Assembly (NCBI GenBank): GCA_934432885.1
Contig: CAKRYY010000006.1
Location: 17,435-81,434, forward strand
Direction: 5' to 3'
Length of the DNA: 64,000 bases
DNA from: an uncultured Lachnospiraceae bacterium
GTDB taxonomy: Bacteria; Bacillota; Clostridia; Lachnospirales; Lachnospiraceae
A model generated the notes under the pieces. That model was not told where the DNA came from, made no database searches, and saw nothing but the letters and a program-made list of their open reading frames with translations. A program made the translations under genes and the position numbers. Position 1 is the stretch's first letter. Each line of letters starts with the position of its first letter. Positions 53,328-63,559 of the stretch are shown piece after piece.

Positions 53328-54144
53328 GTGTCATTTTAACGCAGCTCTGAAAGGCGCGCAAAAATGTAGAATAGTCCTGAAAGCCGCACCTCTCGCTGAC
53401 TGTAGTAGGCATCATGCCTGCTAACAGCAGCTCCTTTGCTGCGGCAATCCTCTTTTCTGTTACATATCTGTGAATGGTATACCCTGTCTCTGCTTTAAAC
53501 TGCCTCATCAGATGATATTTGCTGGTATAAAACTGCTCCGCCAAATCATCTATCGTAATTTCCTCAAACAAATGCTCCCTGAGATAAGTCAAAATATCAA
53601 TTATTTTTTGATTGTATACGGCATTCGGGCGCAGTCTGGTTTTTTCCTCCTCTGCAAGGCACAATCTGTTCACAGCAAGCAGCAAAAGCTGAAAAAGCAG
53701 CATTTTTTCCTGTTCGCTTCCATACTGCTCCTTCTCCTTTTCCATCTGCTCTAAAATCCGCCCTGCCTTGGTTCTGCGCAGTTCTCCAACCCTTAATACA
53801 TAGGATTTTTCCTGTGCAGCTCGCTCAAAGCATAAAAAAGGATTATAACCATCACTTCGCAGCCGTTCCAGGAATTCACCGGATATATATATAATACTGC
53901 GCTCATACAGAACCGACGGTTCAATCGTAGGCTTATGAATCTCTCCTTTCCCAACGAGCACGATATCCCCCGGCTCCAGCACATAGGATTTTCCTTCAAT
54001 CATATAGGTCACCGCACCACTGTAAAATATGATAAGCTTATAAAAATCATGATAGTGAAGATTGATTCCCTCAGGTGGACATCCTTTCAGGTGAAACAAC
54101 CGGAATGGTTCCCGCAAATAACCTGTTTTCTCATAATTTTCCAT
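53263..54144 (-). CDS. AraC family transcriptional regulator with cupin sensor
   Basis: 293 residues. N-terminal cupin (NLHYHDFYKLIIFYSGAVTY, LEPGDIVLVGKGEIHKP) and C-terminal double helix-turn-helix (TIDDLAEQFYTSKYHLMRQF, AAKELLLAGMMPTTVSERCG, STFLRAFQSCVKMTPTAF). It senses a small molecule, not known. Divergent from the DapF-like gene. The C-terminus SLYAGYDPLL lies within the 65-base antisense overlap with apbE. Confidence 0.92.
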   Translation of the reverse strand: MENYEKTGYLREPFRLFHLKGCPPEGINLHYHDFYKLIIFYSGAVTYMIEGKSYVLEPGDIVLVGKGEIHKPTIEPSVLYERSIIYISGEFLERLRSDGYNPFLCFERAAQEKSYVLRVGELRRTKAGRILEQMEKEKEQYGSEQEKMLLFQLLLLAVNRLCLAEEEKTRLRPNAVYNQKIIDILTYLREHLFEEITIDDLAEQFYTSKYHLMRQFKAETGYTIHRYVTEKRIAAAKELLLAGMMPTTVSERCGFQDYSTFLRAFQSCVKMTPTAFAEERKARSLYAGYDPLL

Positions 54145-54286
54145 ATTTTTTCTGTCCTTTTTTTCTTAGCCTCTGTTGATTTTTATTATGACATTCATGC
54201 GCACTTTTTGCAATAAATAACGCAATATTTATCATTTAACTATGAGAAAATGCTTGTTATGATAGAGTTACAAAGAGGTGAACGGT

Positions 54287-54631
54287 ATGGAACTGATTTT
54301 CAAAAAATATCATGAATCTGGATTTTCCACAGAGAAAACCTATCTCATTTATGACCCTGCGCACAATAAGATGCAGCTCACGCAGGATCTTTGCAAATCC
54401 ATTTCCCACCGGAATTTTGGGCAGTGCTATGAAAATATTCTGGTAGGTCCCATCATAAAAGACAAAAAAATAACCGTCAGAGTGCTTGGCCCTGACGGTG
54501 CTGAACTCTCTTCCGACGCCGGAACAGAAAAAATATTTAAAACCTATCTCCATGACCAGGGCTATCTTCCCGCCGCCTCTGCGGAACACAATATAAGCGC
54601 CTCTGGCACGGTATACTATTACCCTGCATAG
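54287..54631 (+). CDS. Truncated diaminopimelate epimerase-like protein (N-terminal half)
   Basis: 114 residues from the ATG at 54287, with GAGGTG 7 bases upstream. It lines up with the first half of DapF: LIFKKYHESG, SHRNFGQCYENILVGPI, and VLGPDGAELSSDAGTEKIF for NPDGSEAEMCGNGIRCF. The catalytic Cys of the CGNG loop is Asp and the GLGNDF Asn is lost, so it cannot be an epimerase. No second half follows. It could be a relic or a domesticated binding domain. Confidence 0.6.
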   Translation: MELIFKKYHESGFSTEKTYLIYDPAHNKMQLTQDLCKSISHRNFGQCYENILVGPIIKDKKITVRVLGPDGAELSSDAGTEKIFKTYLHDQGYLPAASAEHNISASGTVYYYPA

Positions 54632-54638
54632 CTGGCAA

Positions 54639-55490
54639 TCATAATCTGTCGGAAAAAATACTTTTATAGCCTTCTCCATAAATTTCCGACGCTCTTGTAA
54701 TAATCATAAAAGCATGCGGGTCCTCTTCCTTAACAACGACTTCTATCCGGGGGGCCTGCTGTTTTTTTGTCACACAGAGAATCACTTTCTTATTCTGATT
54801 GCTGTATGCCCCTTCTCCCTCCAGATATGTCACTCCAATATCAATTTCCCGTAAAAGCCGCTCCGCAATATCCTCTGGACGGTCGCTGATAATATAAAGC
54901 AGCTTTGCTTCATCCATTCCATAAAGCACCATATCCATAACAAAGGACATAATGAAAATTGCAATCACTGCATACAAAACCACATCCATATCGCCAAAAA
55001 CAAAGCCTGAACAGCCTGCTATCAAAAGGTCCGTCAATAGAAAAAGCGTGCTTGTACGCAGATGCGGATACCGTATCCTGAGCAGACGGACAACAATATC
55101 TATGCCTCCTGTCGTCGCTCCTGCGCGGAAAATGAGTCCCAGCGCCACTGCAGATAATGCACCGCCTATAACGGATGCCAGAAGCGGATCTCGGGTTACT
55201 GCGCCAATTGGCGCAATCAAATCCGTTACAAGGGATATGAGCAGAATGGCGTAGCTTGTGGAAAGCAGAAACCGCCATCCAAATTTCCAGATGCCGATGC
55301 AAAGCAACGGTACATTTAGCAGTAAAATCAAAGTACCTGTAGGAAGTCCGCACAGACGGTTAATGATAATCGCAATTCCGGTTACACCGCCCGGCGCAAG
55401 ATTATTCGGGTCCAGAAACAGACTGATGCCAACGGCATAAATTACGGATGAAACTGTAATCATACTGTAGTCCTGAATCTTTCTCTTCAT
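54639..55490 (-). CDS. YitT family membrane protein
   Basis: 283 residues. Five membrane segments (including LDPNNLAPGGVTGIAIIINR and RAGATTGGIDIVVRLL) and a C-terminal DUF2179 domain from ~200 (LLYIISDRPEDIAERLL, VILCVTKKQQAPRIEVVVKE, SEIYGEGYKSIF). The role is not known. The stop is 7 bases from the convergent DapF-like gene. Confidence 0.92.
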   Translation of the reverse strand: MKRKIQDYSMITVSSVIYAVGISLFLDPNNLAPGGVTGIAIIINRLCGLPTGTLILLLNVPLLCIGIWKFGWRFLLSTSYAILLISLVTDLIAPIGAVTRDPLLASVIGGALSAVALGLIFRAGATTGGIDIVVRLLRIRYPHLRTSTLFLLTDLLIAGCSGFVFGDMDVVLYAVIAIFIMSFVMDMVLYGMDEAKLLYIISDRPEDIAERLLREIDIGVTYLEGEGAYSNQNKKVILCVTKKQQAPRIEVVVKEEDPHAFMIITRASEIYGEGYKSIFSDRL

Positions 55491-55589
55491 ACCCTTTCCC
55501 TTCTATGCCATTTTGCCATAATTGCTTCGCAATTACCGCGTTATACCTAAGTATTTCCACTCTTTTTAGTGCTTATACCATACTTATTG

Positions 55590-56813
55590 CTAAATGCTGG
55601 TGGCAATCAGTTTTGGCTGATACTGCTCTCTCTCCAGAGCCGCGATAATCTGATTCTTATGGTCTGTGCCAAATGCCTCCAGCGTAATGCGAAGCTCTAC
55701 AGCCGCGCTTCTGTTGGTTGAAACAAACTGATTGTGCTCCAGCTTGATTACGTTGCCGCTTTCCTTTGCAATTACTGCCGCCACTCTGGACAGCTCACCC
55801 GGCTTATCAGGCAGCAGAACAGACACAGTAAAGATACGGTCTCTGAAAATAAGTCCCTGCTGTACAACTGAGGACATTGTGATAATATCCATGTTGCCGC
55901 CGCTTAAAATCGAAACTACCTTTTTATTTTCCGGCTTTAACTGCTTTAATGCCGCTACTGTCAAAAGTCCTGAATTTTCCACTATCATCTTATGATTTTC
56001 AACCATATCAAGGAAGGATACTACCAGCTCCTCATCCTTAACGGTTATGATGTCATCCAGATTTTTCTGGATATAGGGGAAAATCTTGCTCCCCGGCGTC
56101 TTTACTGCCGTACCGTCGGCAATCGTATTTACGGTCGGCAGAGTCGTTACATGTCCGCTTTTCAGCGATTCCTGCATACAGTTTGCACCAGCAGGTTCTA
56201 CGCCGATTACCTTAATCTTGGGATTAAGCAGCTTCGCCAGCGTAGATACACCAGTCGCCAGCCCGCCGCCGCCGATTGGCACCAAAATAATATCTACGAG
56301 CGGAAGCTCCTTAAATATCTCCATTGCAATCGTTCCCTGTCCGGTTGCAACCGCTTCATCATCAAAAGGATGAATAAACGTATAGCCATGCTCCTTTGCA
56401 AGCTCATAAGCATGTGCGCACGCCTCATCGTATACATCTCCATGAAGCACGACCTCAGCCCCATAGCTCTTTGTTCTTGTTACCTTCATAAGCGGCGTAG
56501 TCGTCGGCATTACGATAGTTGCTTTCGCTCCATAGCATTTTGCCGCATAAGCAACGCCCTGCGCATGATTTCCTGCGGAAGCGGTAATCAGTCCCTTTTG
56601 TCTGTCCGCATCGCTCAAGGTGCTCATCTTGTAGTACGCGCCGCGCACCTTATATGCACCTGTAAACTGCATATTCTCAGGCTTTAAATATACCTTATTT
56701 CCTGTCTTTGCGCTCAGATAGTCGCTGTACACCAGCTTGGTTTCCTGCGTTACTTTTTTGACGGTTTCTGCTGCTTCCTCAAAAGCCTCAAGCGTCAGCA
56801 TCTTTCTGCTCAT
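55590..56813 (-). CDS. ilvA: Threonine ammonia-lyase with ACT domain
   Basis: 407 residues. PLP Lys in MQFTGAYKVRGAYYK near residue 55, SAGNHAQGVAYAAK, IPIGGGGLATGVSTLA-like PLP phosphate loop, and a C-terminal ACT domain from ~330 (FTVSVLLPDKPGELSRVAAV). It turns threonine into 2-oxobutanoate, the first step to isoleucine. The ATG at 56813 is one base after the ftsY stop (TAGGATG), with GAGG upstream. An unusual last member of the plsX-ftsY operon. Confidence 0.92.
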   Translation of the reverse strand: MSRKMLTLEAFEEAAETVKKVTQETKLVYSDYLSAKTGNKVYLKPENMQFTGAYKVRGAYYKMSTLSDADRQKGLITASAGNHAQGVAYAAKCYGAKATIVMPTTTPLMKVTRTKSYGAEVVLHGDVYDEACAHAYELAKEHGYTFIHPFDDEAVATGQGTIAMEIFKELPLVDIILVPIGGGGLATGVSTLAKLLNPKIKVIGVEPAGANCMQESLKSGHVTTLPTVNTIADGTAVKTPGSKIFPYIQKNLDDIITVKDEELVVSFLDMVENHKMIVENSGLLTVAALKQLKPENKKVVSILSGGNMDIITMSSVVQQGLIFRDRIFTVSVLLPDKPGELSRVAAVIAKESGNVIKLEHNQFVSTNRSAAVELRITLEAFGTDHKNQIIAALEREQYQPKLIATSI

Positions 56814-56814
56814 C

Positions 56815-57753
56815 CTATTCCTCTCCTTTGATATCAAACAGTGCATTGACAAATTCATTCGAATCAAACTTCTGCAAATCGTCAATGGTTTCTCCTACAC
56901 CAATATATTTTACCGGCACATGCAGCTCGGATTGTATCGCGACTGCAATGCCGCCCTTAGCCGTTCCATCCATCTTTGTCAGAATGATTCCCGTAAGATT
57001 CGTTACCTCTCCAAACTCCCTTGCCTGCTGCAGGGCGTTTTGTCCGGTTGTTCCGTCCAGCACCACCAGATTTTCCCTGTGTGCCTGTGGAAATTCCTTC
57101 TCAATAATGCGGTCAATTTTTTTAAGCTCCTCCATCAGGTTCTTCTTATTATGAAGTCTCCCCGCTGTATCGCACAAAAGCACATCCGCGCCACGCGCTT
57201 TGGCAGCATGCACTGCATCAAAAATAACGGATGCCGGGTCAGAGCCTTCCTTTCCGCCTATGATTTCTACGCCTGCACGATGCGCCCACTCCGTAAGCTG
57301 CTCGCCTGCAGCCGCACGAAAGGTATCGGCAGCCGCTAAAATCACCTTTCTGCCCTGCTCCTTTAACTTGCCCGCAAGCTTACCTACCGAGGTCGTCTTT
57401 CCTACTCCATTCACACCGATTACAAGCACAACCGACTGCTCATGCTCAAACGCATAGGCGGTCTCGCCCACCTGCATCTGTTCTCTGATGCTTTCAATCA
57501 AAAGCTGTTTGCAGGCAGCAGGCTCCTTGATATGCTTTTCCTTGACCTGCTCCCTCAGTCTTTCAAGTATCTCTGTCGTAGCATTAACGCCAATATCGCC
57601 CATGATAAGAATTTCTTCCAGTTCTTCATAAAAATCCTCATCAATCATGGAATAGCCATTAAACAAATCATCGATTCCATTTACGATATTATCTCTTGTC
57701 TTGCTCAGTCCTTCTTTCAGACGGCTGAAAAATCCTTTTTTCTCTCCGCTCAT
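56815..57753 (-). CDS. ftsY: Signal recognition particle receptor FtsY
   Basis: 312 residues. N-terminal helical bundle, then the SRP GTPase: G1 GVNGVGKTTSVGKLAG near 115, LAAADTFRAAAGEQL, G3 LLCDTAGRLHNKKNLMEEL, G4 LTKMDGTAKGGIAVA, and the closing YIGVGETIDDLQKFDSNEFV. It docks SRP-bound ribosomes at the membrane. It is 87 bases after smc, and ilvA follows with one base between. Confidence 0.98.
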   Translation of the reverse strand: MSGEKKGFFSRLKEGLSKTRDNIVNGIDDLFNGYSMIDEDFYEELEEILIMGDIGVNATTEILERLREQVKEKHIKEPAACKQLLIESIREQMQVGETAYAFEHEQSVVLVIGVNGVGKTTSVGKLAGKLKEQGRKVILAAADTFRAAAGEQLTEWAHRAGVEIIGGKEGSDPASVIFDAVHAAKARGADVLLCDTAGRLHNKKNLMEELKKIDRIIEKEFPQAHRENLVVLDGTTGQNALQQAREFGEVTNLTGIILTKMDGTAKGGIAVAIQSELHVPVKYIGVGETIDDLQKFDSNEFVNALFDIKGEE

Positions 57754-57840
57754 GGAGGCAGACTCCCTTCTTTGCCAGATTGCTCAATTAACTGTCTCAT
57801 AGTTTTCCGGCGCACAGCCCAAAGCTTCTATGCTTTTCGC

Positions 57841-60800
57841 TTAAGCGTCTAACTCGCTGTCTATCAGATTGACGCTGACCAGCGTTGAAATTCCCTTTTC
57901 CTGCATTGTGATTCCATAAAGTCTGTCCGCCTTTTCCATGGTTCCCCTGCGGTGGGTAATCACAATGAACTGTGTATTCTTTGTCAGCTTATGTAAGTAC
58001 TTTGCAAAACGGCCGACATTGTTTTCATCTAACGCCGCCTCAATCTCATCCAGGAGACAGAATGGCGACGGCTTTAAGTTCTGGATTGCAAACAGCAGGG
58101 CAATCGCTGTAAGCGCCTTTTCTCCACCGGAGAGCTGCATCATATTCTGCAGCTTCTTTCCAGGCGGCTGTGCAATGATTCTGATGCCAGCCTCCAGAAT
58201 ATCCTCTTCCTCCTGAAGCTCAAGCGTACCCTTTCCTCCGCCGAAAAGTTCCTTGAAAACCTTGTCAAACTCTCTGCATATCTGCCCGAACTTTTCCTGA
58301 AACTGCTTACGCATAGCCGTATCCAGCTCCTGAATAATGCCAAGCAGTGTCTGCTCCGCTTCTACCAAATCATCGTGCTGCCCTTTTAAAAAGCCGTACC
58401 GCTCCATCAAATTTTTATAATCTTCAATGGCATTGACATTGACGTCTCCCAGCTTTCTAATCTGGTCCTTCAGCGAAGAAATCTCTCTTTTCATCTCAGG
58501 CAGGTCTGTAAGTGTCTCATCCCGGAGCGAAGCCGCATCCGTCAGAGTAATTTCATACTCATCCCACATATAGTTAATCTGTGACTCCAATGCGCCTTCC
58601 AGCTTTTCTCTCTGTGCATTCAGGCGGTAAACCTCTTTGTCCAGACCACTTTTCTGCTCAGAAAGTTCTTCTCTGACACGGAAGAAGTTTTTCTGCTGAT
58701 TTCCCAGCTCCTCCTTACGTGCAATATTTTCCTGCAGCTTTGTTTCCGTCTCGCTCTGCGCGGTATGCGACGTTACAATCGTCTGCTCAATTTCACTGAT
58801 GTCTGCCCGCTTCCGCTCAATGTCTCCTGCGTTCTGCGCCAAAGCATCCTCTATCTCTTTTAACTCTTCCCGCAGCCTTAAAAGCTCACCGTCAATACGG
58901 TTTACATTTTCCTGCTTAAATTCCTGCTGCTGGCGGTATTTTTCCGCTTCTACGTCCTGTTCCGATACTCTGGCAGTCTGTGCAGTTTCCTCAATGCGGT
59001 AGGTTTCCAGCGCAGTCTGCAGCTCTTTGATTTCTTCTTCTGTCTGTTTTTCCAGACTCTGTGAGGACTCTAACTCTTTTATGGTCTTTTCCTTGTCCTC
59101 GCCAATCTGACGTATCTGTTCCTCTATCTGCGTCTGTTCTTCCTGAAGGGAGCCATAGCCTTCCTCTGTCTCATTCCACTTTTCTTCTGCTGCAATGACA
59201 TTTAACCGCGCAGTATTCTGCTCGATAAATTTATTCTGCAAGGTAAGACGCGCCGTCTCAAGCTCAGTTCGAAGCTTATTTCTCTCTTCCTTTGTCTTTT
59301 CGATTTCTTTTTGAATTTCCTGCGCCTGCAGCTGATATTTTTTGACTTTTTCTTCCAGCTCTGCAATTTCACGCCGTCTGCCAAGAAGATTGGAATTGTT
59401 CTTAAAGGCGCCGCCGCTGATTGCACCGCCCGGTACTAAAAGCTCGCCCTCCAGTGTAACCATACGGATGCCGTAATCATATTTTCTTGCGATTTTTACG
59501 GCATGGTCTACCGTATCCACCACCATGATGCGTCCAACCATTGCCTTTGCAACGTTTGCGTATTTTTTATCTATCTGGACAAGTGAATCTGCCAGTCCAA
59601 TTACGCCCTGTTCAGAAAGCGCCTCCGGTGTCTTAAATTCCTGAGGGTTGGTAATGCTTGTAAGGGGAAGAAAGGTTGCCCTGCCGCCCTTCGTCTGCTT
59701 TAAAAAGGCAATCATGTGCTTGGCAGTTTCCTCATCCTCTGTGACAATATTCTGAATATTGCCGCCAAGCGCTGTCTCTATGGCAATCTCATATTTCTTT
59801 TCTACTTTAATAATATCCGCAACAACGCCGACGATTCCCTTTACATGGCCCTTCTGCTCCATGACGCGCTTAACGCTGCCGCCATAGCCCTCATAACGCT
59901 CCGCGAGATTGGAAAGGGTTTCCAGCTTGGATTTTTCCTGCTGATAAAGCGCCTGCGTCTGTCTGAGCTTCTGGTCTTTTTCCGTAAGCTCGGGCTTGAT
60001 TGCTGCAATTCTTTCTTCCAGCGTCTTTTGCTTCTCATTCAGTCCGCGAATCGTCTCGTTGACCGCCTCAAAAGCTTCCCGCAGTCTCTGAATCGCTTCC
60101 TTCTGCTCCGCCTCGTCCGATTTGGCACGCAGCAGTCTTGAATTCAATTCTGACCTTCGGATATTAACCTGCTCTAACATGGTGTCAAAGCGTCCCATGC
60201 GGGAACGAATCGCCGCACGTTCATTCAGCGCACTGATAATCGTATTTTTTCCTGTTTCAATCCGCGCATTGTAGGAAGCGATTTTTTCCTGAATTTCTCC
60301 AAGAAGGGCTCTTGCCTCCTCACTTTCAAGTCTCGTCTGTTCCGCCTTTTCATCGGTCAGCCTTTTGTCCTCTAAAATGACACTTTTGTCATTTTCCTTT
60401 GCAGAAATTTCTTCTTCTACAGTTTCCTTTCTGCCGCGCAGATGTCCCTCGTTTCCCTGTGCAGAGTTAATCTGCTCTTTCAGGACATTGACCTGTCCTT
60501 CCAGCTTTCCGCGCATTACGCTCGTATCTGTCAGAGTCTGCCTTGCAGCCTCAATCTCCTGCTCCAGCATTTCAAGCTGTCCCTGAATCTGCTCGTACTC
60601 CTCTTTTGTCCGCTCGTACTTCTCTGTCGTTTCTGCCAGACTTTCTTCTGCAATTTTATACTTTTCCGATACTCCTGTAAGCTGCTCTCTGATATGGGCG
60701 TTTTCCGTCAAAAACAGATTGACATCCAGCCGTTTTAAATCCTCTTTTTTCTTAAGATAGATTTTTGCCTTTTCAGACTGCTTTTCCAAAGGGCCTATCT

Positions 60801-61401
60801 GCTTTTCCAGCTCCGCCAGAATATCATTTACACGAACCAGATTCTGTTTCTCATCCTCAAGCTTTTTCTGTGCTGTATTCTTACGGCGTTTAAATTTTAC
60901 AATACCAGCCGCTTCATCAAAAAGCTCTCTTCTTTCCTCCGGCTTTCCACTCAGAATCTTGTCAATCTGACCCTGACCGATAATGGAATAGCCTTCCTTT
61001 CCAATACCAGTATCATAAAAAAGCTCATTGACGTCCTTAAGACGGCAGAGCGTTCCATTGATTGAATATTCGCTTTCTCCTGAACGGTAAATGCGCCTTG
61101 CAACCGTTACCTCGTCATAGTCGATTGCAAGCTGATGATCGGCATTGTCTAATGTGATAGCCACATAGGCATAGCTTAACGGCTTTCTCATTTCCGTACC
61201 GGAAAAAATAACATCCTGCATGGAAGCGCCACGAAGCTGCTTAATGCGCTGTTCTCCAAGCACCCAACGCACCGCATCAGCGACATTGCTCTTACCGCTT
61301 CCATTTGGTCCTACGATTCCGGTAATGCCATTGTGAAATTGAAAGGTTATCTTATTGGCAAAGGACTTAAAGCCCTGTACTTCAATGCTTTTTAAATACA
61401 T
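57841..61401 (-). CDS. smc: Chromosome segregation protein SMC
   Basis: 1186 residues, full length. Walker [15 protein letters not shown] (residues 31-38 core), two long coiled coils, a hinge near 500-670 ([40 protein letters not shown]), and a C-terminal signature [20 protein letters not shown] with Walker [17 protein letters not shown]. It organises and separates the chromosome with ScpAB. It is 11 bases after rnc in the same operon. Confidence 0.98.
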   Translation of the reverse strand: MYLKSIEVQGFKSFANKITFQFHNGITGIVGPNGSGKSNVADAVRWVLGEQRIKQLRGASMQDVIFSGTEMRKPLSYAYVAITLDNADHQLAIDYDEVTVARRIYRSGESEYSINGTLCRLKDVNELFYDTGIGKEGYSIIGQGQIDKILSGKPEERRELFDEAAGIVKFKRRKNTAQKKLEDEKQNLVRVNDILAELEKQIGPLEKQSEKAKIYLKKKEDLKRLDVNLFLTENAHIREQLTGVSEKYKIAEESLAETTEKYERTKEEYEQIQGQLEMLEQEIEAARQTLTDTSVMRGKLEGQVNVLKEQINSAQGNEGHLRGRKETVEEEISAKENDKSVILEDKRLTDEKAEQTRLESEEARALLGEIQEKIASYNARIETGKNTIISALNERAAIRSRMGRFDTMLEQVNIRRSELNSRLLRAKSDEAEQKEAIQRLREAFEAVNETIRGLNEKQKTLEERIAAIKPELTEKDQKLRQTQALYQQEKSKLETLSNLAERYEGYGGSVKRVMEQKGHVKGIVGVVADIIKVEKKYEIAIETALGGNIQNIVTEDEETAKHMIAFLKQTKGGRATFLPLTSITNPQEFKTPEALSEQGVIGLADSLVQIDKKYANVAKAMVGRIMVVDTVDHAVKIARKYDYGIRMVTLEGELLVPGGAISGGAFKNNSNLLGRRREIAELEEKVKKYQLQAQEIQKEIEKTKEERNKLRTELETARLTLQNKFIEQNTARLNVIAAEEKWNETEEGYGSLQEEQTQIEEQIRQIGEDKEKTIKELESSQSLEKQTEEEIKELQTALETYRIEETAQTARVSEQDVEAEKYRQQQEFKQENVNRIDGELLRLREELKEIEDALAQNAGDIERKRADISEIEQTIVTSHTAQSETETKLQENIARKEELGNQQKNFFRVREELSEQKSGLDKEVYRLNAQREKLEGALESQINYMWDEYEITLTDAASLRDETLTDLPEMKREISSLKDQIRKLGDVNVNAIEDYKNLMERYGFLKGQHDDLVEAEQTLLGIIQELDTAMRKQFQEKFGQICREFDKVFKELFGGGKGTLELQEEEDILEAGIRIIAQPPGKKLQNMMQLSGGEKALTAIALLFAIQNLKPSPFCLLDEIEAALDENNVGRFAKYLHKLTKNTQFIVITHRRGTMEKADRLYGITMQEKGISTLVSVNLIDSELDA

Positions 61402-61412
61402 ATACTACCCGC

Positions 61413-62105
61413 TTACTGTTTTTTCTCGGCAAGCAGCGCCTGATAAGCAGCCTGTTGCTCCGCCTGCTTCTTGGTTCTGCCGCTTCCTTCTCCGATTCTG
61501 CGACCGCCGATGACTGCCTCCACACGAAACAGCTTATCGTGCTCCGGTCCAGACTCCTCTATCAATACATATTGCAGCGTTTCTCCGCGCTTTTGTACCC
61601 GCTCCTGCAATATTGTCTTACTGTCATAAAAGAGCTGTTTATTTTCCAAATCTGACAAAATGAACCTGTCTATAAACGCTTTTGCCGGTACAATTCCACC
61701 ATCCAGATAAATAGCACCAATTACCGCTTCCATGACGTCAGATGTAATGGATTCCCTTTTTCTGCCGCCTGTAGCCTCTTCTCCCTTGCCAAGAAAGATA
61801 AATCTTCCAAGCTCAATATCCCGCGCGCAATAAGCAAGCGCAGGCTCGCATACCATAGAGGAACGCATTTTTGTCAATTCACCCTCCGGAAGCTGTGGGT
61901 GCGTGCGATAAAGGTAATCACTCGAAACCAGCTCCAATACGGCATCGCCTAAAAACTCAACCCGCTCATAGTCTTCCCATTTATTGATTTTCTGTTCATT
62001 TGCAAAGGAGCTGTGTGTAAGCGCCTGCTTTAGCAGCCGTTTATCCTGAAACTGGTATCCTATTCTCTCTTCCAGCAGCTCGATTGCATTTCTGTCATTG
62101 CTCAT
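61413..62105 (-). CDS. rnc: Ribonuclease III
   Basis: 230 residues. The signature ERVEFLGDAVLELVSSDYLY near residue 37 holds catalytic Asp and Glu, then VMEAVIGAIYLDGG near 115, and a C-terminal dsRNA-binding domain (TLQYVLIEESGPEHDKLFRV, GRTKKQAEQQAAYQAL). It processes rRNA and other structured RNA. The ATG at 62105 has GGAGG 4 bases upstream. Confidence 0.97.
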   Translation of the reverse strand: MSNDRNAIELLEERIGYQFQDKRLLKQALTHSSFANEQKINKWEDYERVEFLGDAVLELVSSDYLYRTHPQLPEGELTKMRSSMVCEPALAYCARDIELGRFIFLGKGEEATGGRKRESITSDVMEAVIGAIYLDGGIVPAKAFIDRFILSDLENKQLFYDSKTILQERVQKRGETLQYVLIEESGPEHDKLFRVEAVIGGRRIGEGSGRTKKQAEQQAAYQALLAEKKQ

Positions 62106-62125
62106 ACTGCCTCCCGACAACAATC

Positions 62126-62359
62126 CTATTGTTCTACCGCATTTTGAATCAGCAAAAGCGCCTCGCCAACCGTAGTAATCTTTTCTGATTCCTCCGGCGG
62201 CACTTCAATCTGAAACGTATCTTCTATTCCCATAACAATCTGGAATAAATCAAGGGAATCTGCGCCCAAATCTTCAACAAAAGTAGATTCCTGTGTCACT
62301 TCATTCGGATCTACGCTCAATACTTCTGCGATAATCCCCTTTAGTTTTTCAAATTCCAT
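62126..62359 (-). CDS. acpP: Acyl carrier protein
   Basis: 77 residues, the standard size. DLGADSLDLFQIVMGIED carries Ser35, the phosphopantetheine site. It carries acyl chains for fatty acid synthesis. The ATG at 62359 has AAGGGGG about 11 bases upstream; a longer reading frame runs back into plsX and is rejected. It is in the plsX-acpP-rnc-smc cluster. Confidence 0.97.
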   Translation of the reverse strand: MEFEKLKGIIAEVLSVDPNEVTQESTFVEDLGADSLDLFQIVMGIEDTFQIEVPPEESEKITTVGEALLLIQNAVEQ

Positions 62360-62375
62360 TATAATATGTGCCCCC

Positions 62376-63392
62376 TTAGCCTTCCTCTTTCTGTCCAAGC
62401 CGTGCTTTAATCTTCTCGTTAATCTGCTGTTCCTTAAATGTCTCACACTGTAAAATCGAATTCTTAATCTCTACTGCCTTGGAGCTGCCATGCGTTTTCA
62501 CCACAAGCCCCTTTAAGCCAAGCAGCGGTGCTCCGCCATACTGTTCCAAATCAAAGGTTTTTAAGGTCTCCTTCAGTGCCGGCTTTACAAGCAGCGCGCC
62601 TATCTTGCTGCGCAGCGTAGAAAGCATGCCCTTTTTAATCTCATGAAGCATAACGGAGCCGACGCCTTCATACATTTTCAGAATAACATTTCCTACAAAT
62701 GCTTCGCAGACTACGACATCTACTGCGCCCGCCGGAATATCTCTCGCTTCTACACTTCCTACAAAGTTGATTTCCTTACATTCCTTCAGCAACGGAAATG
62801 TCTCCTTTACAAGCGCATTTCCCTTTTCCTCTTCTGCTCCGATATTGACAATTCCCACCCTGGGATTTTTTACGCCGAGCACATTTTCCATATAAATCGA
62901 ACCCATCTGCGCGAACTGTACCAGATGAGACGGTCTTGCATCCACATTTGCGCCGCAGTCTATCAGAAGCGCCGCACCCTTTGCCGTAGGAATTACCGGT
63001 GCAAGCGGAGGACGCTCCACGCCCTTATTTCTACCGACCAGTACCTGTCCGCCTACCAGAACAGCGCCTGTACTTCCTGCTGATACAAACGCATCACAGG
63101 TACCGTCCTTTACCAGCTTCATTCCCTTTACAATAGAAGAATCCTTCTTTGCCCGAATCGCTGCTACCGGCGGCTCTGCTGTCTCAATTACTTCTGTTGC
63201 GTTCACAATCTCGACCTGCTCCTGCGGCAGAGAATAGTTTGCAAGCTCCTTCTGGATTACCTCTTCCTTACCCACAAGAAAGACCTTAATGCGCTCACTC
63301 TGCTGCACAGCCTGAGCTGCACCCTTTATAATTTCGACCGGCGCATTGTCTCCGCCCATCGCATCTACTGCCACATTGATCCATTCGCTCAT
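62376..63392 (-). CDS. plsX: Phosphate acyltransferase PlsX
   Basis: 338 residues. NVAVDAMGGDNAPVEIIKGA start, CDAFVSAGSTGAVLVGGQVL near 95, KGAALLIDCGANVDARPSHL near 140, and SKAVEIKNSILQCE near the end. It makes acyl-phosphate from acyl-ACP for phospholipid synthesis. The ATG at 63392 has GGAGG 8 bases before it. First gene of the operon; no rpmF stands before it. Confidence 0.97.
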   Translation of the reverse strand: MSEWINVAVDAMGGDNAPVEIIKGAAQAVQQSERIKVFLVGKEEVIQKELANYSLPQEQVEIVNATEVIETAEPPVAAIRAKKDSSIVKGMKLVKDGTCDAFVSAGSTGAVLVGGQVLVGRNKGVERPPLAPVIPTAKGAALLIDCGANVDARPSHLVQFAQMGSIYMENVLGVKNPRVGIVNIGAEEEKGNALVKETFPLLKECKEINFVGSVEARDIPAGAVDVVVCEAFVGNVILKMYEGVGSVMLHEIKKGMLSTLRSKIGALLVKPALKETLKTFDLEQYGGAPLLGLKGLVVKTHGSSKAVEIKNSILQCETFKEQQINEKIKARLGQKEEG

Positions 63393-63431
63393 TTCGATTT
63401 CCTCCGATAGCAAAAATAAACACCTCTTATA

Positions 63432-63460
63432 AATATACTAAACCACCGTGCAAAAAGCAA
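63432..63460 (-). promoter_or_regulatory. Promoter of the plsX-ilvA operon
   Basis: Minus strand TTGCTT (63460-63455), 17 bases, TATATT (63437-63432), about 40 bases before the plsX ATG. Confidence 0.6.
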
Positions 63461-63485
63461 GGGTGGATGTCCTCATGAATGCGTG

Positions 63486-63504
63486 CTATTATATATTATA
63501 ATAG
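63486..63504. promoter_or_regulatory. Palindrome upstream of the PBECR-like gene
   Basis: CTATTATA-TAT-TATAATAG, 8-base perfect arms, 56-74 bases before the start at 63560. Could be an operator over its promoter. Confidence 0.4.
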
Positions 63505-63559
63505 TACATAATTATTTTCTTCAAACCGATAAAACATTCTTTATAAAATCAAAATTCCT

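Noticed and set aside
55519..55535. TAATTGC-TTC-GCAATTA hairpin between YitT and ilvA
   Set aside because: A short stem without a T-run in either direction; not enough for a terminator or operator call.
55992..56687. 231-residue plus-strand ORF
   Set aside because: Antisense to ilvA; low-complexity translation with no ribosome binding site.
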